A program made the translations under genes and the position numbers. Below are positions 7,475 to 15,710 of a stretch of DNA of 45,858 nucleotides, piece after piece. The notes under the pieces were generated by a model that saw only the letters and a list, made by a program, of their open reading frames with translations, ran no database searches and was not told the origin of the DNA. Within the stretch, counting starts at the first letter, position 1, and each line of letters begins with the position of its first letter. Source of the stretch: Gemmatimonas sp. UBA2094 (GTDB taxonomy: Bacteria > Gemmatimonadota > Gemmatimonadetes > Gemmatimonadales > Gemmatimonadaceae); contig DCZC01000242.1 of the NCBI GenBank assembly GCA_002331565.1, forward strand, positions 1 to 45,858, in the 5' to 3' direction.

Positions 7475-8031
7475 TCGCATGCGCCCTCGCGGGAGTATTG
7501 CTCGCGGGCTGCGATGGGCGCCCTCGGTTCGAGGGCGTCGCCGTGGAGCCGCCGCGCGACATGCCGGCGGTCTCGTTCACCCGCGCCGACGGTAGTCGCT
7601 ACACGCTGGGCCCGGCCGAGGGGCAGCCGTTGGTCGTGTTCTTCGGCTACACGCACTGCCCTGACGTGTGCCCCACGACGCTGGCCGATTGGAAGCGTGC
7701 CAAAGCGAAGCTGGGTGCCAAGGCGGCGCGCGTGCGCTGGGTGTTCGTCACCGTCGACCCGGAGCGCGACAGCGTGACGGTGGCCGAGCGCTATGCGCGG
7801 CAGTACGACAGCACCTTCGTGGGACTGAGCGGTGATGCGCCGACGACCGCCAAGGTGATGGAGGCGTACGGCGTGGCCGCCGCGCGTGAAGACGGCACCA
7901 CGGCCAGCGGGTATCTGGTGAGCCATTCATCGCAGGTGTTCCTGCTGAACGGGGCCGGTCAGCTGGTGGCCCTGTACCCCTTCGGTACGCGATGGGAGGC
8001 ACTCGCGGCGGACCTCGCGCGTTTGCTCTAG
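7462..8031 (+). CDS. SCO1/SenC-family copper-delivery lipoprotein
   Basis: The start is taken as GTG 7462, which gives VRVLIACALAGVLLAGCDG: a lipoprotein signal with lipobox LAGC. The thioredoxin-like domain carries the copper-binding CPDVCPTT (CxxxC) motif after FFGYTH, and the distal ligand His in SHSSQVFLLN. These are the SCO1 metal ligands. SCO proteins deliver copper to, or reduce, the CuA site of cytochrome c oxidase subunit II at the outer face of the membrane. The gene overlaps the Fur-family regulator and is followed after 3 bases by a PCu(A)C chaperone gene, a known functional partner. Confidence 0.9.
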   Translation: MRVLIACALAGVLLAGCDGRPRFEGVAVEPPRDMPAVSFTRADGSRYTLGPAEGQPLVVFFGYTHCPDVCPTTLADWKRAKAKLGAKAARVRWVFVTVDPERDSVTVAERYARQYDSTFVGLSGDAPTTAKVMEAYGVAAAREDGTTASGYLVSHSSQVFLLNGAGQLVALYPFGTRWEALAADLARLL

Positions 8032-8034
8032 ATC

Positions 8035-8481
8035 ATGACGCGTTTGATGCGCCCATTTGTTGTTGCCGGAGGCACGGTGTTGGCTGTGCTCGCCGCTGCC
8101 TGCTCTGCCCCCGCGGCGCCGCAGGGGCGTACCGTCACGGCCGCCTGGGCCCGTTCGGCCGACTCCGGCGCGACGGGTGGTGCGTACCTCACCATCGTGA
8201 ACGCCGATTCGGTGGCCGTGGAGCTCGTGGGGGCATCGAGCCCCGTCGCGACGTCGGTGGAAATGCACGAGTCGATGCAGCACGACGGCATGTCGCACAT
8301 GATGCCGCGCGCGTCGGTCTCCATCGGCGCGCGCGATTCGCTGGTGATGGCGCCGGGTGGCCTGCATGTGATGCTCAATCAGCTTACGCGAGCGCTCACG
8401 GCCGGCGACTCCCTACCGCTCACGCTACGGTTTGCGAACGGCGACTCCGTGCTGGTGAACGTTCCGGTGCGCGCGCCGTGA
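8035..8481 (+). CDS. PCu(A)C-family periplasmic copper chaperone (DUF461)
   Basis: The 148-residue product begins with a lipoprotein signal (TVLAVLAAACSAP, Cys about 23) and contains the PCu(A)C ligand pattern: VEMHESMQHDGMSHMM for the first His/Met pair, then GGLHVML about 60 residues on. The fold-defining GAYLTIVN segment is also present. This family supplies Cu(I) to the CuA site of cytochrome oxidase, usually together with SCO1, whose gene ends 3 bases upstream. The Met/His-rich insert around MQHDGMSHMM is longer than strictly needed and could bind extra copper. Confidence 0.9.
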   Translation: MTRLMRPFVVAGGTVLAVLAAACSAPAAPQGRTVTAAWARSADSGATGGAYLTIVNADSVAVELVGASSPVATSVEMHESMQHDGMSHMMPRASVSIGARDSLVMAPGGLHVMLNQLTRALTAGDSLPLTLRFANGDSVLVNVPVRAP

Positions 8482-8500
8482 GCTGCTTCTCCGTGATCCC

Positions 8501-8851
8501 ATGAACGTTCGCCGGACTTTCGCTTTGGGCGCGCTGCTGCTGGCAACGGCCGCGGCCGTGTGGTGGACGTGGCCTCGCCCCGACACGCTCATTCGCGTGC
8601 AGCGCGGTGGCATTGCCGTAATCACCGATGCGCTCGACCGCGACACACCGCTCCCCGATACCGTGCGCGTGGGGGGCAGCGGAGCCAAGCGGAAGATCCG
8701 CGTGGTGAACGAAGACACGGTGCAGCATCGGCTGGCGATGTTCACTGTCCCCGCTGGCGGGCAAACGGACTACACGGTACCGCTTGGGACATTCGGCGGC
8801 GCCTGCTCGGCGCACCCGTCGAAAAAGCAATTGACGTTCGTGATCCAGTGA
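8501..8851 (+). CDS. Membrane-anchored cupredoxin-like small protein
   Basis: A 116-residue protein with an N-terminal membrane anchor or signal (FALGALLLATAAAVWW). The body is a beta-rich domain ending in VQHRLAMF, then TVPLGTFGGACSAHP. The spacing of His, Cys and His resembles type 1 copper sites, but the usual axial Met after CSAH is missing (PSKKQ follows), so any copper centre would be unusual, or the domain may be a metal-free relative. It lies 19 bases after the PCu(A)C gene and probably belongs to the same copper-delivery operon. Called from fold-like pattern and context only. Confidence 0.55.
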   Translation: MNVRRTFALGALLLATAAAVWWTWPRPDTLIRVQRGGIAVITDALDRDTPLPDTVRVGGSGAKRKIRVVNEDTVQHRLAMFTVPAGGQTDYTVPLGTFGGACSAHPSKKQLTFVIQ

Positions 8852-8990
8852 ACACACGCGCGCACGCCCTGTCGGGCGCCGTCGATCCGGCGCGGTTGCC
8901 GCCGTCCACGATGAACGCGGCGGTCGTTGATCCTGTCCGGTAGGGTGTAGCTTACGCGTGCCTCCGGTACCACCGTGGGGCGCCCCGGTG

Positions 8991-9018
8991 CTCTGCGCTC
9001 TGCCTTCTGCTCTCTGCC
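8991..9018 (+). repeat. Four tandem CTCTGCN-type heptamers in the pdxH leader
   Basis: Four consecutive 7-base units with consensus CTCTGCN (one starts TTCTGCT) run from 8991 to 9018 and continue as a pyrimidine-rich tract to the GTG start of pdxH at 9029. No Shine-Dalgarno sequence is present. The array parallels another pyrimidine heptamer array ahead of the gene at 45557. The rest of the 177-base gap after 8851 holds only short GC hairpins and a possible promoter near 8927-8955. Confidence 0.5.
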
Positions 9019-9028
9019 CCTTCTTCTC

Positions 9029-9664
9029 GTGTCCATCGCCGACATCCGCAAGGACTATCAGCGCCACGCGCTTTCCGAAGCTGACGTGGCCAGTGATCCC
9101 ATCGTGCAGTTCACGCGCTGGTTCGACGAAGCGGTGAAAGCCGACGTCGTCGAGCCCAACGCGATGTGTCTCGCGACGGCCACGCCCGATGCCTATCCCT
9201 CCGCGCGTATCGTGCTGCTCAAAGGGGTCGACGAACGCGGTTTCGTGTTCTACACGGATTACCGCAGTCGCAAGGGCCGGGAGTTGGCGGACAATCCATG
9301 CGCCTCGCTCTGTTTTTTCTGGGCCGAGTTGGAGCGTCAGGTGCGCATCAACGGGGCGGTGCAGCGGGTCGGTCGCGCCGAGTCGGACGCGTACTTTCAG
9401 TCGCGGCCCCTGCCCAGCCGTATCGGCGCGTGGACCTCGTCACAGAGCAGCGTGTTGCCGTCGCGCGAGACGCTCGAGGCGCAGCTGGCCGCAAACGAGC
9501 AGCGGTTCGCCGATGGGATCGTGCCGTTGCCGGAGCATTGGGGTGGGTTCCGCGTGGTGCCGGAAGAAGTCGAATTCTGGCAGGGCCGCCGGAGCCGCCT
9601 GCACGACCGCATTCAGTTCCGCCGGGAAGCGGGCCAGTGGGTGAAGCGGCGCCTGTCTCCCTGA
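9029..9664 (+). CDS. pdxH: Pyridoxamine 5'-phosphate oxidase
   Basis: The 211-residue product (GTG start, VSIADIRKDYQRHALSE) is a full-length PdxH. It shows DPIVQFTRWFDEA, the FMN-binding SARIVLLKGVDERGFVFYT and SRKGRELADNP, CFFWAELERQVRINGAV, SRPLPSRIGAW and the C-terminal signature with WQGRRSRLHDRIQF and VKRRLSP. It oxidises pyridoxamine/pyridoxine 5'-phosphate to PLP with FMN in the cytosol. The GTG at 9029 is preferred over an upstream ATG at 8975 because translation from there would read through the pyrimidine heptamer repeats. The SDR gene follows after 68 bases. Confidence 0.95.
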   Translation: MSIADIRKDYQRHALSEADVASDPIVQFTRWFDEAVKADVVEPNAMCLATATPDAYPSARIVLLKGVDERGFVFYTDYRSRKGRELADNPCASLCFFWAELERQVRINGAVQRVGRAESDAYFQSRPLPSRIGAWTSSQSSVLPSRETLEAQLAANEQRFADGIVPLPEHWGGFRVVPEEVEFWQGRRSRLHDRIQFRREAGQWVKRRLSP

Positions 9665-9732
9665 AAGGGACCGGGGCGGCCCGCGACCGTGACAGGCGGG
9701 AACCCGCCCCCATCGCCGGGAGTTCCGCGTGC

Positions 9733-10470
9733 ATGTCCCAGACATCGCACGCGGTTCTCGTTTTGGGTGCCACCGGTGGTATCGGTGCGGCACTTGCCCG
9801 TACCCTCGTGGCCCGCGGCACACGGGTCTTCCTCAGCGCCCGCGGCGAGGAACGCCTGGCGGCGCTGGCCGGTGAACTTGGCGCCCCGCACATGGCGGCC
9901 GACCTCACCGACTGGACGCAGATCGACGCGGCAACCGATGCCGCCGTCGCGCAACTCGGGGCACTCACCGGCATCGCCAACTGCGTGGGTTCGCTGCTGC
10001 TCAAGCCGGCGCATCTCACGAAGTTCGACGAATTCCAGCACACGATCGCGCAGAACCTCACCACCGCCTTCGGCACCGTGCGTGCCGCGGCCCGCGTGAT
10101 GTCCAACGGCGGCAGCGTGGTGCTGTGCAGTACCGCGGCCGCACGCATCGGGCTCGCCAACCACGAGGCCATCGCCGCTGCCAAGGGCGGTGTGCAGGGT
10201 CTGGTGCTCTCCGCCGCCGCGACCTACGCGACGCGCGGTCTGCGCGTGAACGCCGTGGCGCCGGGACTTGTGGACACGCCGCTCACCGTGCGCATCACCG
10301 GATCCGCGCCTGCCCTGCAGGCCTCACAGGCGATGCACGCGCTCGGTCGCGTCGGACAACCCGACGACGTGGCCGCCTGCATGGCCTGGCTGCTCGGGCC
10401 CGAAGCGGCCTGGGTCACGGGGCAGACGTACGGAGTCGACGGCGGTCTCGGCACGCTGCGGAGCAAGTAA
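9733..10470 (+). CDS. Short-chain dehydrogenase/reductase lacking the canonical active-site Tyr
   Basis: A 245-residue Rossmann protein with the cofactor motif GATGGIGAA near the N-terminus, NCVGSLL in place of NNAG, the catalytic-Ser region VVLCSTAAAR and the C-terminal GQTYGVDGGLGTL. At the YxxxK site the sequence is NHEAIAAAKGG: the Lys is there, but the Tyr position holds Ile. Such NHEAIAAAK-type SDRs form a recognisable subgroup whose chemistry is unclear. The Arg after the first strands of the fold (LSARGEERL) suggests NADP. Substrate unknown. It follows pdxH on the same strand and converges with rsgA. Confidence 0.8.
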   Translation: MSQTSHAVLVLGATGGIGAALARTLVARGTRVFLSARGEERLAALAGELGAPHMAADLTDWTQIDAATDAAVAQLGALTGIANCVGSLLLKPAHLTKFDEFQHTIAQNLTTAFGTVRAAARVMSNGGSVVLCSTAAARIGLANHEAIAAAKGGVQGLVLSAAATYATRGLRVNAVAPGLVDTPLTVRITGSAPALQASQAMHALGRVGQPDDVAACMAWLLGPEAAWVTGQTYGVDGGLGTLRSK

Positions 10471-10518
10471 GGGTTCGGCGGCCTGCGCCCAACGGTCACG
10501 CACCGGCTGGGCCGGGCG

Positions 10519-11490
10519 TCAGTTCTGTTCGGCCAGCTCCTCGCGCAGCTTTACGTAGCTCTCGAATCGGCCGCGCGACACGTCCCCACGTTCGACCGCG
10601 TCGCGAATGGCGCACCCCGGCTCGACGGTGTGGATGCAGTCGGCGAAGCGGCACTGGCCAAGATACGGGGCGAACTCGGGGAAGCAGTGCGGCACGTCGG
10701 CGGCATCGATGCCCCACAGGCCCACTTCACGCAAGCCTGGCGTATCGGCGAGAAACCCACCGCCCGGCAGCGGATGCAGCACCGCGCCCACGGTGGTGTG
10801 TCGCCCCTTGTTCACGCTGTCGCTGATCGCGGCCGTGCGCAGATCGAGGCCGGGGAAGAGCCGGTTCATGAGCGACGACTTGCCCACGCCCGATGGGCCG
10901 CTGAGGGCCGAACTGCGACCAGCCAGGGCATCGTGCAAGGCGTCGAGCCCCTCGCCTGTCTCGATGCTTGTGTAGTGCACTGGATACCCGGCCGCCGCCT
11001 GCTCGCCGAAGAGCGCACGGGCTTCCGCCGGGCTGACGAGATCGCACTTGTTCACCACGATGCGCGCGTGCAGACCGTTCGCTTCGGCGATGACGAGAAA
11101 GCGGTCGAGCATGCGCGGATGCGGCTCCGGGCGCGCCGCCGCAAACACGACCAGCACCTGATCGAGGTTAGCCACCACCACCCGCTCACCACGGGCTCCA
11201 CCTGGCGCGCGTCGCGCGAGTTTGCTGAACCGCTCGTGAATGTCGGTGATGAACCAAGCCCCGGGCTCCCCGTTCTCCCACGTGAGCGTGACCTTGTCAC
11301 CAACCGCCAGTTTGAGCGCGCCTCGCGCCTCGTGCTTGAGGCGACCGCGGAGCGACGCCGATGCCACCGAGCCGCTGGCCAGCCGGACATCCCACACCCC
11401 GCCCGTCCCCTGCACCACCACCCCTTCGACCGACAGGTCGTCTGGTGGCGCCGGCCCCAACTGCACGAACTGACTCGCGTCGCGGGTCAT
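10519..11490 (-). CDS. rsgA: Ribosome small-subunit GTPase RsgA
   Basis: A 323-residue circularly permuted GTPase. It has an N-terminal OB-fold (about 20-95), the permuted G4 (VVNKCDLV) before the G1 P-loop (GPSGVGKSSLMNRLF), G3 (DTPGLRE), and a C-terminal zinc knuckle (FADCIHTVEPGCAI). The order G4-G1-G3 and the Cys/His finger are diagnostic. RsgA checks late 30S subunit assembly. Its ATG overlaps the stop of the upstream small unknown gene by 4 bases, so it is the last gene of the long minus-strand run that starts near greA. Confidence 0.95.
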   Translation of the reverse strand: MTRDASQFVQLGPAPPDDLSVEGVVVQGTGGVWDVRLASGSVASASLRGRLKHEARGALKLAVGDKVTLTWENGEPGAWFITDIHERFSKLARRAPGGARGERVVVANLDQVLVVFAAARPEPHPRMLDRFLVIAEANGLHARIVVNKCDLVSPAEARALFGEQAAAGYPVHYTSIETGEGLDALHDALAGRSSALSGPSGVGKSSLMNRLFPGLDLRTAAISDSVNKGRHTTVGAVLHPLPGGGFLADTPGLREVGLWGIDAADVPHCFPEFAPYLGQCRFADCIHTVEPGCAIRDAVERGDVSRGRFESYVKLREELAEQN

Positions 11491-11871
11491 CCAGCCGTCC
11501 GCGTGCGAATGAGTCCATCGAGCGTGGCTTTCACGTTCGCCAGGAGCATCGCGCCCAACTGATGGCGCACCACCGCTTCACTGGCGCCCCGCACGATGAA
11601 GTGCGTTTCGAGATGCCCCTGCACCTCGGGCTCGCCGTGGCCCCAGCGCACGAAGAACAGGTACGCGCCCCACGGCGTGGCGGCCTCGCCCGTGGTATCG
11701 GTGAGGATATCCACCGAATATGAGAAGCCATCGACCCCTTCGAACGCCGCCGGGCGCTTGTGCACCGCCATGTACCCGCCGAGGGTGCGCTCGTCACCAG
11801 CCGCGTGATCGGGCGGCTGGTGATGCCCGGCGTGTGCGGCGCCTTCGCGCCCCGCAGGCTGGTCGTGCTGC

Positions 11872-11882
<11 letters not shown>
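11487..11882 (-). CDS. Small conserved-looking protein of unknown function
   Basis: A 131-residue soluble protein with no signal peptide. The first 38 residues are His/Gln/Pro-rich and low complexity (AAHAGHHQPPDHAAGDE). From there on it looks folded, with FEGVDGFSYSVDILTDTTG, PWGAYLFFVRWG and a helical C-terminus (ASEAVVRHQLGAMLLANVKATLDGLI). I do not recognise a family. A start at the internal Met of GGYMAVHKRP would remove the low-complexity lead and is possible. It overlaps the end of the proline dehydrogenase gene by 11 bases and the rsgA start by 4, so it is surely co-transcribed with both. Confidence 0.65.
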
Positions 11883-12801
<919 letters not shown>

Positions 12802-12810
12802 GGCGGAAAA

Positions 12811-14463
12811 CTAACGGGTGGGCGATGACAAGCGGACCACGGGAGCGGCTTTCCCCTTGGCCAGCGCTGAATCGAAGACGTTCCAGGTCAGGTATCCGTC
12901 GTCGCTTTCCGGATCCAGCAGGAGCATGGCGAGCAGGTCATTCCCCGAACGGGGCATCACCACGATGGAACCGGCCGGGGCGCGGCGGGTGACGGCGCGC
13001 CACTGACCGCGCACGGCAACTTCCCGGTGCCCCTGGAACGGACGCCCGGACGCAATCACGGTATCCACGACGAACTCGTTGACCGCGCGCTCGGTGTCGC
13101 CGGCCGGCTGGAAGGGAATGCCGTGCGCCGTGAGCAACTCCCGCACACGCGGCCAGTCCCCCTCGACGAGGTAGCCCCCCTGCAGCGGCCGGTTCACGAC
13201 GCCCTCGAAGCGGTCGACCACGGGCATGCGCTGGGCGGTGAACTGGCCGGTGCGGCGCAGCCCGCGCGGCACACCAGGCTGCGTGAGCGCCGTGCTGTCG
13301 GCCACACGCTCCAGCCGCTCCACAATCACGGGCTGCGTATCGGCGCGCGAGGTGAAGCGGCTCTGCACCGGGACCATCGGGGCGACGCCGCGCTCCGGCA
13401 GGACGGTTGCCTGACGTCCCACCTTCACCCGAGCCCGCACAGCGGCCGGGTTGGCGGCCACATAGCTCAGCACTTCCTGCACAAAAGCCCGCGTGCTCGC
13501 CACGCGGCGATCGAACGGGTCGTGTGAGTACGCCTCGCTGAGAATGCTCACCCCACCGCTCAACCCGAAATAGTTGGTGCCGTACCGCGGTTTGTGTTCG
13601 TAGGTGACCCACCCCGACTTGGTCTCGGCGGCAAGGCTCTCCCGCCCGTTGGCACCAGTGAAGTTGCCGTACGGAAACGTTTCGAAGCCGTGCTTCGCCT
13701 TCATGCGCCGACGGATCTCCGGCAGCAGCGTATCGGCCGTAAACGGCGCGAGTGGCGCCGCAGGGTGCAGCGATGGCGAATACGTGAGCGCATAGCCGTG
13801 ATACGACCCGTTCGTCGTGTGCAGGTCCATGAACAGGTCGGGCGTCCACGCCGCGAAGGCCTTGAGCGAGCCCATGGTCTCGGGCGCCTCAACCTTCACA
13901 TAGTCGCGGTTGAGATCGAGCCCCGCGCCGTTGGGACGCTCGCCGATCATCTCGGGTCCCTGCTGGGCACCGCGATTACGGGCCTGTGGCGCGAGCTTGT
14001 CGTTGCCGTCGGTATTGTAGATGGGAACGAGGACCACGACCAACGAGTCGAGCACGGTAGGGCCTTTGGAAAAGCTCCAGTCTCGCAGCAACGCGAGCAC
14101 CGCTTCCTTTCCTTCCACTTCACCGGCGTGGATGTTGGCCTGGACGTACACGATGGGGCGACCCAGCGCACGCGCTTCGGCCACCGTACTCACCCGCGGA
14201 CGCGCGGCCACCACCAGCGGTACCGACTTGCCCATGGGGCTCTTCGCCAACTCGCTTACGCTGATCGGTGCACCGAGCGTCTTGAGCGAGTCGATGAACG
14301 CCATGACGTCGGCATGCGACGACGTCTCCTTGTAGTCGGTACGCTCGGCACGCGTACGTGGCAGCGCAGCGGGCGACGGCGACGATGCACTGTTGGTGGC
14401 GGCCCCACTGCAGGCAGCAAGCAGGAGCGCGGCCGAGGCGAAAGGCGCGATGCGACGTGTCAC
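12811..14463 (-). CDS. M14-family zinc carboxypeptidase, lipoprotein
   Basis: A 550-residue exported enzyme with a lipoprotein signal (MTRRIAPFASAALLLAACSG, lipidated Cys18). The zinc site is visible as NIHAGEVEGKE (H112, E115) and FMDLHTTNGSYHGY for the second His. Between them is an Arg/Asn region (GLDLNRDYVK) that binds the substrate carboxylate. After about residue 330 a second beta-rich domain follows (from RARVKVGRQATVLP on), a two-domain architecture seen in long bacterial M14 proteins. It should trim C-terminal residues from peptides outside the cytoplasmic membrane. Its start overlaps the stop of the metallo-hydrolase gene by 4 bases. Confidence 0.9.
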   Translation of the reverse strand: MTRRIAPFASAALLLAACSGAATNSASSPSPAALPRTRAERTDYKETSSHADVMAFIDSLKTLGAPISVSELAKSPMGKSVPLVVAARPRVSTVAEARALGRPIVYVQANIHAGEVEGKEAVLALLRDWSFSKGPTVLDSLVVVLVPIYNTDGNDKLAPQARNRGAQQGPEMIGERPNGAGLDLNRDYVKVEAPETMGSLKAFAAWTPDLFMDLHTTNGSYHGYALTYSPSLHPAAPLAPFTADTLLPEIRRRMKAKHGFETFPYGNFTGANGRESLAAETKSGWVTYEHKPRYGTNYFGLSGGVSILSEAYSHDPFDRRVASTRAFVQEVLSYVAANPAAVRARVKVGRQATVLPERGVAPMVPVQSRFTSRADTQPVIVERLERVADSTALTQPGVPRGLRRTGQFTAQRMPVVDRFEGVVNRPLQGGYLVEGDWPRVRELLTAHGIPFQPAGDTERAVNEFVVDTVIASGRPFQGHREVAVRGQWRAVTRRAPAGSIVVMPRSGNDLLAMLLLDPESDDGYLTWNVFDSALAKGKAAPVVRLSSPTR

Positions 14464-15152
14464 AGGGCGATGGTCTCCCCGATCACCGGCAGCACCAGCC
14501 CGATGCCAAGGTCCTTGAAGTGACGACGGGCCGTGTCGTGGTTGATGGCGATGGGCGGGAACGTATCGAAGTGCACGCCGATGACCTTGCTGGTTCCCAC
14601 AAAGGAAGCAGCGCGCGCCGCATCTTCGGGGCCCATGGTGAAGGTGTCGCCAATGGGCAGCACCGCGAAATCGACCGAGAACTCCGCTTCGATGAGCTTC
14701 ATGTCGTAGGTGAGCGCCGTATCACCCGCGTAATAGAACGTGCGCGTACCGTTCGTAACCACGAAGCCGCCGGGATTGCCGCCCGGCGAGCCGTCCGGGA
14801 GCGTGCTACTGTGCACCGCCACCACGTACTTGGCGCGACCGAACGGCAGCGCATACGAGCCACCGAAGTTCATGCCGTGCGTCTTGCTTACCCCCTGCTT
14901 GGCCAACCACGATGCGATCTCGTAATTGCTGATCACCTTCGCCCCGGTGCGCGTGGCGATCGCCACCGCGTCGGCGAGGTGATCACCGTGGCCATGCGTG
15001 ATGAGGATGTAGTCGGCCTCGATGCTGTTCACATCGACGCTGCCGGCCTTCGGGTTGCCAGTGATGAATGGATCGAAGAGTAGCCGCACGCCGTCGACGA
15101 CGACGGCGAAGCAGGAATGGCCGAAATAGGTGAACTGCAAGGGTGCCGACAT
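14460..15152 (-). CDS. UPF0173-type metal-dependent hydrolase (metallo-beta-lactamase fold)
   Basis: The start at ATG 15152 (MSAPLQFTYFGHSCFAV) gives 230 residues, the normal length of UPF0173 proteins; the upstream extension to 15335 overlaps the DinB gene and is rejected. It has the MBL metal motif THGHGDH, NPGGFVV, the DTALTYDM aspartate, the VLPIGDTFTMGPEDAA segment and the final His in GVHFDTFPPI. This is the full ligand set for a two-metal hydrolase of the YtkL/UPF0173 type. Natural substrate unknown. It sits between DinB and M14 in the long run, with a 4-base overlap downstream. Confidence 0.88.
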   Translation of the reverse strand: MSAPLQFTYFGHSCFAVVVDGVRLLFDPFITGNPKAGSVDVNSIEADYILITHGHGDHLADAVAIATRTGAKVISNYEIASWLAKQGVSKTHGMNFGGSYALPFGRAKYVVAVHSSTLPDGSPGGNPGGFVVTNGTRTFYYAGDTALTYDMKLIEAEFSVDFAVLPIGDTFTMGPEDAARAASFVGTSKVIGVHFDTFPPIAINHDTARRHFKDLGIGLVLPVIGETIAL

Positions 15153-15159
15153 GATTGGC

Positions 15160-15696
15160 TCAGGAGGCAAGAATGGTGCGGATCTGCACGAGGTGCCGAC
15201 GCTGATGCTGCGCAGCGAACAAGGCCCACTGGTAGCCGTCAAGCGGGCCGAATATCGGATGCGGGAAATGCGCCCCGCCGAGCGCGGTCCCCGAGGCCGC
15301 TTCGAGCGCGGCGATGAGTCGGGCACGCGACTCACGCACGCGCGCCGACGATTCCGCGACGGGCGCGCCGCTCATGGGACGCACCATCTCGGGCGCCACC
15401 ACTTTGCGAAACGACGGATCGGGCACGCGATATCGATCGAGTGAGGAGGCCACCGGATCATCGCTCGTCTCGGGGACGGCGGCGACCTGCTTGGCGATAT
15501 TGCTCACGATGCGCCCCGCGCCGCCGTCTACGATGGCAATGTGCTCCACCACCTGGGCCACGGTCCATCCGTCGCCGATGCGTCGCAACTCCTGCTCGGG
15601 CGTGATGTCGGCACAGCACACTTCCATCTCGCGCTGTGCCTCGGTGAGGGCCGAGATCACTTCGCGAATGCGGGGATGCAGCGCGCTGGTGGGCAT
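15160..15696 (-). CDS. DinB-family (four-helix bundle) protein
   Basis: A 178-residue helical protein. It shows the DinB/YfiT ligand pattern: WTVAQVVEHIAIVD near residues 45-58, and HQRRHLVQIRTI near the C-terminus, giving the three His positions for a metal. There is no signal peptide. DinB-like proteins include thiol transferases (bacillithiol- or mycothiol-dependent S-transferases) and many of unknown function; nothing here points to a specific substrate. It follows fadJ by 14 bases and precedes the metallo-hydrolase by 7, so it belongs to the same transcription unit. Confidence 0.85.
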   Translation of the reverse strand: MPTSALHPRIREVISALTEAQREMEVCCADITPEQELRRIGDGWTVAQVVEHIAIVDGGAGRIVSNIAKQVAAVPETSDDPVASSLDRYRVPDPSFRKVVAPEMVRPMSGAPVAESSARVRESRARLIAALEAASGTALGGAHFPHPIFGPLDGYQWALFAAQHQRRHLVQIRTILAS

Positions 15697-15710
15697 GCGG
15701 AGGAGTGCGG

